From the NCBI GenBank assembly GCA_004352715.1, contig SCFE01000109.1, forward strand, positions 1,352,330 through 1,416,329: a stretch of 64,000 bases of DNA, in the 5' to 3' direction. Positions 11,383-21,300 of this stretch are shown here, in pieces. Below the pieces are notes generated by a model. It was not told where the DNA came from and did no database searches. It was given only the letters and a program-made list of their open reading frames with translations. How positions within the stretch are numbered: the stretch's first letter is position 1; each line of letters starts with the position of its first letter. The stretch is from Hofstenia miamia (taxonomy: Eukaryota > Xenacoelomorpha > Acoela). Position numbers and translations under genes: made by a program.

Positions 11383-12761
11383 TAAAAAATTCCCTTTACA
11401 TGTGTGATAAATAAAACATGTGTTGAATGATTTACAAGCAATTTGAAATGGGAAACATTAGTGCTGTGTTTCTTTGTGAACATTTAGTGTGGTTTGTAAT
11501 TTCTATTAATTGGAAGATAGTGATTTTTCATTAAATTTTGCTATGCTAATAAAGGAGATAAAATACAATGAAAGTCTTAAATACTGAGAATTTGTGGAAG
11601 ATATCTTAGTGGACAATGTAATTTTTTTAATGTTAATAATTCGCATAAATAATATATATATATATATATATATATTTAAATATAAACTGGATATTGTGAT
11701 TGTGAATATGTGGATTTTACTACCACTGTTATTGGAGATAAACATTCAAATAAAATATAACCATTCTAGAAATATCATTACGGGTATAAAAGCAGTATGA
11801 TTGCTTCCCTGTTCAAAAGAAGTCTGTAGGAATCCTCTTGTGTTATGTTTTTTGATACAGTTATGCCTCATAGCTGAGCAACAACCATGGATTCAGCAGT
11901 GCGTCATTTCCTAAAAAACTAAAAAGTATGGGCCCCACATATATTAAACAACATTCAATTTTTTAATGAGGTATAGGATCTGACTTATATTATTTCAAAA
12001 ATTTTTTGACTTATAAAATACTTTTGATAATTTTGCTTTAAATCTTTCCACCTTATATGGCATCTTGAATTTTTAGGAGCAGATTCTAAATTTTTATCTC
12101 TAATTATAGTATTTGAAATGCTCTAGCATTGAATTCTTTCCACATTAGAAGGTATGCCCTAAATTTCTATCTTCAATTCTAGTATATGAAAGACTAGCAA
12201 ATTTTAAAATTTTCAAAGATTCTAGTATGTTGCTTTTTTACTCTATTGACATAACTATATATGCTCAAGGACATTTACATTAATTCTTTTTTAAGAAATA
12301 CAGAACCTAAGCATAATGTATTCTTAAAAAGAGATAACTTACAATTATTCCAAATTCCAAATAAAAATTTCAGCCTCCAGCCTTATATTAAAATTTAGTT
12401 AAATAGGCTTTAAATTGTTTAGCTTTTGTTGAAAACTATGCCTTTAAAAGTCTTTGTTATTGAGGTTGCATAAAATTGTATTTTCACACATTTATAAACT
12501 GAGTTTTGCACAAGAATAGGAAATTTTCTAAAATAATGTGTACATCATTTAAAAGAGGAAGGAACTGTGAATTACAATTGATGATGTTATTTGTTGTCTG
12601 ATAGATGGTGTTCTCAAAGAATTGTCTTGAAATATGGTTATTTCCAAAGTTCCTTTACTAACTACTGTTTGGCATAATTAATTCCATTTTTCACAGACAA
12701 AAACAAAAATTGATAGTTGAAAATATTTTGTAACATTATATATTGGAAAACATTTATAAAT
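11383..12761. other. Intergenic, no gene recognised
   Basis: Contains a (TA)n run at 11650-11675 and otherwise unremarkable AT-rich sequence. CpG is again absent from 11904 to 13391. Confidence 0.5.
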
Positions 12762-12980
12762 TTATTGATCATGCTTCTTAAAAGGCAAAAAATTCACTCA
12801 CTTACAGTTAAATATAGGATTTCATTATTAAGAATGGTGGTGATTTGCTAGAAACTAGTATATATATTCTNTTATTAATCATGCTTCTTAAAAGGCAAAA
12901 AATTCACTAACTTACAGTTAAATATAGGATTTCATTATTAAGAATGGTGGTGAATTGCTAGAAACTAGTATATATATTCT
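12762..12980 (+). repeat. 109-bp direct repeat across a single N
   Basis: 12762-12870 and 12872-12980 are nearly identical (about three differences) and meet at one N (12871). This is the pattern expected when two overlapping contigs or alleles were not merged. A true tandem duplication is less likely. Confidence 0.8.
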
Positions 12981-13195
12981 CAGGTTCAAAAAAAGACTCC
13001 AATACAAATACATAGACTCCTCTTAAAAAAAATATTAAATACCTGATCTCATACTTTTTGTAGGATGAACAGTCTGTTCTTTATAAGAATAAAATTGATT
13101 ATTTATAGTCAGCAAAGAAGTGAAAAGAATAGCACATTATTTAAAAGACCTGGGTAATAATGAAAACAACTTATATTAGTAGCAATTTTTTGGTT

Positions 13196-13812
13196 ATTCA
13201 ATATTTTAATTAACTTAATTTATTCATAAATTGATTCTGTAATAAATGATTATACTTGAGTTTAACAGAGTTTTTTCAAATATTTTTTGCAAACATATGA
13301 TTCATTAAAAATGTGTCACTGCAGATTCTACATATTTAATAAATGTGTCAATATTATAAATATAGAATTATTATATATAGTAGGATTTAATCGCTATTGA
13401 TAATGTATGAATGAGAAGATGGCTGCAGCAATTATTTTTTGGTGAACAAAAAGTAATTTCCTGAAGATTACAAAGTACTGTCATTAATAACTCATTTGGA
13501 ACATTTGAATTCAATGATTCATTGATTGGAAATGTGTAGGGTACCAAATAGCAACTAAAACAAATGCCTTTGATGCAAAGTGTGTAATATAGGTTTGGGC
13601 CCATGTATGGTTATGGCAAATGGAAAACCTAGTTTGTTGTACAAATGGTAAAAAACGGTTTAAATCTGGTTTCAAACAATGGACACTTACTGGCTAAAAC
13701 CAGTTTTGACTTGGCATTTAGTCAAAAATTTACTCCAAAAACAAATTTTTTATTGAGCTTGGTTATAGTTATGCTCTAAGTTTGGATTAAATTTAGTCAT
13801 TTTTTTCTTCAG
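13196..13812 (-). repeat. AACCG-rich MITE, inverted diverged copy 2
   Basis: Read on the minus strand, this matches 1135-1740. It begins AAAAAAATGACTAAATTTA, continues through a shared GGCATTTGTTTTAGTT word, and ends with the common ATTCATAAATTGATTCT region. The right half corresponding to 1750-1940 is missing or too diverged to follow. The predicted frame at 13371-13604 is part of this repeat, not a gene. Confidence 0.55.
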
Positions 13813-14872
13813 AAGTATGAAAATATAGCTAGCAAATATAAGAATATATTCTTTTTCCTGTTTGAATAAAACCCATAAATGTTTTTGATATAATTCAAGA
13901 TTTCCTGAAATAAATACCAATAAATTTCAATACAATTGCACTATTAAATTTAATATTTTCAATGCATTACAATAAAGAAAATCTAAAAGTCACGTGTAAC
14001 TTTTCTTCTTATATAATTATTCATCTCAATACATTTCAATTTGGAATTAAGAATGTCTTTGGTACATGAACTTAAACATAATAACTACACCAAACCTATA
14101 TGCAACCTTTATTAAGGCTGACTAAGAAACTATATTTCTTGTTGGCCGTAAGCATTACTAGACAAATGTTTGTGATTCACAGCCTTTATCAAACATTGAA
14201 TTTGTTATTACATATTTGTAGAAATATGTGTATTTATTCATGCTGTATTTCAGTTAGTTTTCTATGTAGTTTGGATTATTGAAATACAGAATTTACAAGC
14301 AAATATATGTAAATATGTACTGTAAATTACAGTCTGTAATTATATAAATTTATTTCGTAAATATTTAGCCGTCCTTTGAAAACCTGTTTAGATTTAAAAT
14401 AGAAATTTGATTATATTCATGACTTTCGTAGTTCGTACTTTATTGTAATGGATATCTAATTTTTTTAAAGTTCATTTGTTATTTGTTTTGCTAATTTTTT
14501 ATTATAGATCTATTAGATTTCGCGACCTAACATATTAGTTTATTGTTTTGCAAATGTGGAATTTAGTTTTTTTATATACATATTTTTTGTAATTTTATAA
14601 AATTACCCTTGCAACAATGAGTGGGAGTAAGCTCTCTCATGACACCGCTGCATTAAAAGCAGTTTATGCTTGAGTATATTTCTCAAGGGGACCAGGAATC
14701 TGGAATAATCGTAATAATACATCACATTAGGTTAATATTTTCAAATACAAAAATAGAGGAATTCTTATCATTCGGATGTTGAAACAAATCGCTAATATGT
14801 TTATGAATTTTATTTAATACGCCTGCAGATATAATATTCTAAATTTTTGTTTACAAGACCATTTCAATAAGC
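13813..14872. other. Intergenic, no gene recognised
   Basis: AT-rich sequence. A slightly GC-richer patch at 14610-14720 lies just before the tRNA-like sequence and might belong to the same SINE-like insertion, but no boundary can be drawn. Confidence 0.4.
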
Positions 14873-14942
14873 AGATCCGGCAGGATTCAAACCTGTAGTT
14901 TTCCGTATTAGAAACGGTTGTGTTGTCTTACACTACGAATCT
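14873..14942 (-). tRNA. tRNA-like cloverleaf, anticodon position reads CTA
   Basis: The minus strand folds into a 70-nt cloverleaf. The acceptor stem is AGATTCG with CGGATCT (one G-T pair), the D stem is GTGT/ACAC with a six-base loop, and the anticodon stem is CCGT/ACGG around the seven-base loop TTCTAAT. The T stem has four pairs around TTTGAAT, and the B-box-like word is GGTTTGAATCC. The loop places CTA at the anticodon. The D loop lacks the GG expected in nuclear tRNAs and the A box is poor. It may be a mitochondrial-type tRNA inserted in nuclear DNA, or a degraded tRNA-Arg(UCU)-like copy with small deletions. It is probably not functional. Confidence 0.45.
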
Positions 14943-15834
14943 GTAAAATACTTAATAAAAATTGATAAGCTAGCCCAAATAGCTATATTATTAGCCAGTA
15001 GTAAATATGACACAAAAACAAATTAGTGTTAATAACTTAGCTATTTACTATGAAAGTACACAGCTCAAAACATATTAACGCAAATCCTTAAATATCAAGC
15101 TAAATCTAAAGAATTACGATCATAAATTATATATAAAATGAAAATGGCAACTTTCAATGTTTATAATTAAAGCGCATATTTACATTTATTTAATTGCAAT
15201 TCCGATCTAAACTATACATAGAAAACTAATCGAAATACAGCATAAATAAATAAATATATTTCCGAAAATATATAATTACAATTTTATTGAAATCGTATCT
15301 CTAACGGTTTTTAATTTTTAGGGACGTAGGGAATGAGAAACAACCAATAGTTCCAATGGCTATGAGTTTTGCGACATGAATAGCAATCGACAATTTTCTA
15401 TTCACTTACTACATGAGATTTTGACGGATTGAGCAAATTGGTATTTCTCATCAAACCATTGCAATAAATAACTTTAGCATTATGAAATTGGTAGATTGTA
15501 TCATTTTGAAATGTTTTACATGGCATATATGGCGCTCTTAAATTTGATTTTACACATTTCTTTTACTAATGCTATTTAACATTTCTGATATACATATTTG
15601 AGCAGGTAATTTGGTACTTAGACAAAAATATAGATCTGTATTTGTGCTATTGTAGATCTACGTTTTGAATTTTCAATGCACCTCAAACAATTTATTTTGA
15701 AATGTTGATAATTATTGTTTATCATTAATGTCTCATTAATGGCCTCATTAGATTTGGATGGAGTTTTTGCCATTAACAAAAAATGCATAGATATGTGCAA
15801 AATACCAAATTCGGTATTTTTGCTTTATCTGCCC
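14943..15834. other. Intergenic, no gene recognised
   Basis: AT-rich sequence with only short frames. No repeat match elsewhere in the window was noticed. Confidence 0.5.
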
Positions 15835-16074
15835 CGATTAGTTTATCAATATAATAATAATAACTTAAACCGTAACAATAACACCAGTTTTAACCCGCGC
15901 CTAAGCTCTAACCCTAGTGCGAGCCTAAGCCGACATGTTCGTTAGCCCTAGCCCTAACCTAAATTATCACATAAAACGTTATGCTAGTAAGCATATGCAA
16001 ATTTATAATTAATACTAGTATTTTTCAATATGAATTATAAAATAAATATATTAGACTTCTATAAATATGCTAAT
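15835..16074. repeat. Small MITE with degenerate TTAGGG-like core, copy 1
   Basis: The left edge is GATTAGTTTATCAATATAATAA and the right edge is AAATATGCTAATTTG. The middle (15890-15965) is a run of degenerate CTAACCCTAGCC and CCTAAGCC words, then a shared segment with GCTAGTAAGCATATGCAAATT. The same order, inverted, is found at 32912-33441. It is not a true telomere array because the units are irregular and flanked by unique sequence. Confidence 0.55.
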
Positions 16075-18219
16075 TTGTGGTTCCACCACGTCTTTTGTTT
16101 GTTTAAATAGAAATTAAAAATTTAGCAATGTTTATTCAATATACAAAATGCCTTTTCCCTTACGTCTTTTCGCATAGGCATTTTGTTGACATATTTGAAT
16201 ACTAATTGGTTTTCAATGAGTCGACTCTGTCATAAGGAAGATGATAGTATAATGTTAGGCTTATAATTTAGGTCAAGATTGTGGTTGGTGTTAAGTTTTT
16301 AGTAAAAATTTGAAAAATTGATATTAAGATTTCCCTTAAATCATTGAAAGTTTGCTCGAACATTTTCGAATTTTTTTATAAACTGTGCTTATGTTTTTAT
16401 AGTTTATTAATGTGAAACCTATGTTAATTTTCGAAGTCATCTATTCAGACTTTTACACTCGACTTACATTTATATAATAGTGACCAATATGTTTATCTAT
16501 CACCAAAAATAGTTCTATTTTAAAAATCAAATTAAATGTAAAAATGTCTACAAAAATTTCATTGAAATTATTTTTTCAAATTTTACCAACATTAACTAGG
16601 TGTACTTCAATTTTTTTATGTTGCATTTCATGCAGAAAATCAAAATAGATAATACAATTTTCATAAAATCATAAATATATTTTGCTTTTACAATATATGT
16701 TTGCTTCTTTGCTTGTATTTTACAAGAATATGACAATAAATAAATAATGTTAATAAATTTATAGTATCTTAAATCAGTGAAGTAATTTCCCATGTCTATT
16801 TGATTCTATTCAGACACACATTGAATTATAAATGAACTTCTTTAACTTACATATGTATTTTTACCGACTCAGCAATCTGCTTCCGCATTGGTTGGCATGT
16901 TAGAATATACAAAAATATGTTTATGCAGTGGTTTGCATATGAAAACATATTCAACCAAGTCATTTCTAGATGCTTGCCTACAACCATATATGATTTTGGA
17001 AAATATAGAATCGCATAGACTATTGGTGTTATCATAAGCATGACTTGTGTGCTGTCAATTTTACTAGAGCCNCTAAGCCGACATGTTCGTTAGCCCTAGC
17101 CCTAACCTAAATTATCACATAAAACGTTATGCTAGTAAGCATATGCAAATTTATAATTAATACTAGTATTTTTCAATATGAATTATAAAATAAATATATT
17201 AGACTTCTATAAATATGCTAATTTGTGGTTCCACCACGTCTTTTGTTTGTTTAAATAGAAATTAAAAATTTAGCAATGTTTATTCAATATACAAAATGCC
17301 TTTTCCCTTACGTCTTTTCGCATAGGCATTTTGTTGACATATTTGAATACTAATTGGTTTTCAATGAGTCGACTCTGTCATAAGGAAGATGATAGTATAA
17401 TGTTAGGCTTATAATTTAGGTCAAGATTGTGGTTGGTGTTAAGTTTTTAGTAAAAATTTGAAAAATTGATATTAAGATTTCCCTTAAATCATTGAAAGTT
17501 TGCTCGAACATTTTCGAATTTTTTTATAAACTGTGCTTATGTTTTTATAGTTTATTAATGTGAAACCTATGTTAATTTTCGAAGTCATCTATTCAGACTT
17601 TTACACTCGACTTACATTTATATAATAGTGACCAATATGTTTATCTATCACCAAAAATAGTTCTATTTTAAAAATCAAATTAAATGTAAAAATGTCTACA
17701 AAAATTTCATTGAAATTATTTTTTCAAATTTTACCAACATTAACTAGGTGTACTTCAATTTTTTTATGTTGCATTTCATGCAGAAAATCAAAATAGATAA
17801 TACAATTTTCATAAAATCATAAATATATTTTGCTTTTACAATATATGTTTGCTTCTTTGCTTGTATTTTACAAGAATATGACAATAAATAAATAATGTTA
17901 ATAAATTTATAGTATCTTAAATCAGTGAAGTAATTTCCCATGTCTATTTGATTCTATTCAGACACACATTGAATTATAAATGAACTTCTTTAACTTACAT
18001 ATGTATTTTTACCGACTCAGCAATCTGCTTCCGCATTGGTTGGCATGTTAGAATATACAAAAATATGTTTATGCAGTGGTTTGCATATGAAAACATATTC
18101 AACCAAGTCATTTCTAGATGCTTGCCTACAACCATATATGATTTTGGAAAATATAGAATCGCATAGACTATTGGTGTTATCATAAGCATGACTTGTGTGC
18201 TGTCAATTTTACTAGAGCC
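15925..18219 (+). repeat. 1147-bp direct duplication across a single N (assembly artefact)
   Basis: 15925-17071 and 17073-18219 appear identical and are separated by one N at 17072. Both carry the same non-coding sequence and the 3' portion of the receptor's last exon. The only intact version of that exon is the right-hand one, which continues past 18219 into the rest of the exon. The left copy ends abruptly mid-exon at the N. A scaffolding overlap that was not collapsed is the simplest explanation. Confidence 0.9.
16847..17071 (-). pseudogene. Truncated duplicate of GPCR last exon (probable assembly artefact)
   Basis: Identical in sequence to the final 225 bases of the receptor exon at 17995-18384, covering TM6, TM7 and the C-terminus, but cut off at the N at 17072. 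It has no TM5 and no splice acceptor. It should not be annotated as a second gene. Confidence 0.85.
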
Positions 18220-18384
18220 AGATTTCCTTCTTAATATCAATCGACAAATAATCAAGCCGTTTAATACCATGATGATCACTGGGGGGATGAACCCATAAAG
18301 GAATGGGCGAATTCTTTGATCTATTGCTTTACACATAGAATTTGCGTACGTTTTTATGCAGAAGGTATATCTGACCAGCTTCCC
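17995..18384 (-). CDS. GPCR exon 3: TM5 to C-terminus
   Basis: Follows a TATTTTAG acceptor (18386-18385) in phase 0 and encodes residues 180-308 before TAA at 17997-17995. The stop overlaps a perfect GTAAGT donor-like word, so a spliced alternative C-terminus is possible. However, the next plausible acceptor is only about 50 bases away, so reading into the stop is preferred. The cytoplasmic tail after TM7 is short (about 15 residues). Confidence 0.85.
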   Translation of the reverse strand, partial: GKLVRYTFCIKTYANSMCKAIDQRIRPFLYGFIPPVIIMVLNGLIICRLILRRKSGSSKIDSTQVMLMITPIVYAILYFPKSYMVVGKHLEMTWLNMFSYANHCINIFLYILTCQPMRKQIAESVKIHM

Positions 18385-21300
18385 CTAAAATATCAATGCA
18401 TCAAGCATTTATATATCAAGGAGATTTAATTAATCAGGGCGTGGCAATTCAAAGGTAAGAAATCGTTGAAGGCAATTGGAATTTGTAATTATGTTTTTTA
18501 CCGCTAATTGTTCAGAAATGAATTGCATTGCACACAATTAAATTCAATAAACTTGCTGCCTTATAATGGCGAACAAATTTCGATCAAACACTCGTGTATT
18601 TGCCTTGCCAAACAATGAATTTCATCGAAATGCTTGGATAAATGCCTTACCGAATAAGAGATTGTCTTTACCAAAAAATATTTGCCAGAAACATTAACTG
18701 TAAGCTTAAAATATATGATAGAAGATACCCTGGCCCAATAGACCCACTTTCAATTTTCAATTTTCCAAGTTCTTGCTTTCGACAAACACATTGGAAAGAA
18801 CGAACCTGTTCATGATTCGTTTTTAATGGGGTTTAAGTATGTTGTACATTATTTCCTTTATACTGTAAAAACTGTAAATTTCAATTTGATGAGGTGCGTG
18901 AAGTTTTAGACATTTTAAATTCCAAAAGTTATTCTGTAATTGCGATTTGGACAGACAACCATCCAGTTAATATCAGTTTTTCTCAATGTCTAAAAACTAC
19001 TATGGTGAATATGAACCTTTTATCAACAAACAATCAAAAGGTTTTTATGTTATGCGACTCAGTTCATTAAATTAAACGCGTCCGAAAAAATTGGTATTCA
19101 GCTAAGAATAGCAAGATTATATTTTTTATAAAGGAAGGAACTATTGTGTCTATTGGAATGTTTTTGTCCGGTTGTACAAAATGGATACAGATTTGATCTT
19201 AAAATCTTCAAAATTAACACATACGTATGTTTCCCCTAGTTTTATTCAATGTCAGAGTGTTTTTTATGCCTTGCAGGTGTTCAATGAACATACTTTAGAT
19301 TCATTAATGTGTCACTTTCGAATTGAGGGGGGGGGTAATTAAATTTATTGAAATCTTTATAGATTGGTGTAAAATAGTTTACGTCAAATCTAGCTCTATG
19401 GTGTACAGAAAATTTCCCATTACCAACTCATTCAAAACAAACTTAAACTTTCTTCTCTAAATTATTGCCAAAGTTCTCTAATCTACGTGGAATTGCTTAT
19501 CATCATAAGCAATTCTAACACAGCAAACTCTAAAGCGAATTACAAGATGTTTAGTCCATTTATGAAACTATTTACTGAATAACCTAAATTGGGATTTTTT
19601 CTGTCCTGGACACTTTCAAAGCGATGAATTGAATCAAAATTTGCTCAGCATAGACATATGGCTGTATTCAAATTTTATATTTCCTACTATGATATGATCA
19701 TTACTAATGAAATTGAATCCATTTGCAATCTCTTAAACAGTTTTGAAATCTCTGAACTTATTGCTACCGAAAATATTTACTAATGTAAATCTTGTCACCT
19801 CTCTAGAGATTAAAATGATATGTCTTTCATTGACTATTTATTGTATAATCGCAATACAAAGGGTTTTAAAGAAATAGTCATTTGCTAATACATAGCTGGC
19901 TTTTTTGCTTTCAAACATTCACAAATCAAGATGGGTGAGAGGATTGAGAACGAAGATTTTGGGAAATTTCAAAAAAATCTTACTCGGGGAAATCTCATCG
20001 ATTTTATTGTGCTGTCATATTCTTTCTAATTGAAATGTACAAGAAAGTTTTGCCGCAAATATGTTTCTAAATGTTTAAAATTCTTAGCGTTGACATGCCT
20101 GATAGAGCTTTGAACGCGCTCTTCAAAGGGGTTTGTTAGTAAATATGGACATACAAGTCTGCCAGAATTCAAAAAAATTTAGCCAAGTTTTGTTAATCAA
20201 AATTTTGTTATCAATTTTTATATTATATGTTTTACGCACTTGATTTGAACAATATTTGTATTATAAAATATAAAAATAACAATATTTAAAGCATTACATT
20301 GTTCTTTTTTACAGTTTACTTACTAAATGTTGTATTTGTAGTCTACTTAGTTAATCAAATCACCCTACGTAATGTACATGTACTTCAATTTCGATTTTTA
20401 TAATTTGGGGCTTGAATGATTTCCTACCTCTTCGAATTGTCACGTCGTGATTATTTAGATGTCCTTGATATATATATATATATATATATATATNNNNNNN
20501 NNNNNNNNNNNNNNNNNNNNNNNNNNNNNNNNNNNNNNNNNNNNNNNNNNNNNNNNNNNNNNNNNNNNNNNNNNNNNNNNNNNNNNNNNNNNNNNNNNNN
20601 NNNNNNNNNNNNNNNNNNNNNNNNNNNNNNNNNNNNNNNNNNNNNNNNNNTATATATATGCATAATATATACTTCTTAGCGATGGGCAAGTCTCAAAACA
20701 GCGCTGTTGTTCAGGGGCGTACCCAGGACTTTCTGACGGGCGGGGAAATCATTGCTATTCCTTAATTCGGAGCGAAGCCCCGGGAAAATTTTTGAAAATA
20801 TTGAGAAAATAGACCCTAAAAAATGCATTTCACGATCCTAGATTTTAAATTTTTCAATTTTTATGTAAATTTTTTTTGATTTATTCAGGTAAAATTAAGT
20901 TTGGAAACCTAGCGGGGGGAAATTCCACAATGTCCCCTCCCTGGGTACGCCACTACTGTTGTTAACAGCTGCAAGATGTTGCACCAAACAGCAGACAAGT
21001 GCTGTTTAACACTGCAAATATAATTAAAGCATATTGGCAGATTATCTATTTTTTTTCACGCATTATCAAAGTTTTTCCTTTCCGTCAACAGCTCACCGAA
21101 GATGGTCAGATTTCAGATCAAGGTTGAAATCATTGATAAAGATAATTGCAGCCACAAGTATGTCAACAAACCCCATTGATAGGTGTTTAACGTATCAGTT
21201 TTATGTTATATTTGGACACTCATGTATATTTATTAATTATTATGAGTCATGTCACAATTGTGTTTTGCTTTACGCATTTATTACTTAATTTCTCGCCCTT

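Noticed and set aside
13371-13604. 77-codon minus-strand gene
   Set aside because: Lies within MITE copy 2 and matches non-coding bases of copy 1.
15890-15965. True telomeric array
   Set aside because: The CTAACCC-like words are irregular and embedded in a small dispersed repeat within unique sequence.
16596-16793. 65-codon minus-strand frame, repeated identically at 17744-17941
   Set aside because: AT-driven, hydrophobic and noncoding. The repetition reflects the assembly duplication, not two genes. A splice from the receptor's GTAAGT into it would need an intron of about 50 bases.
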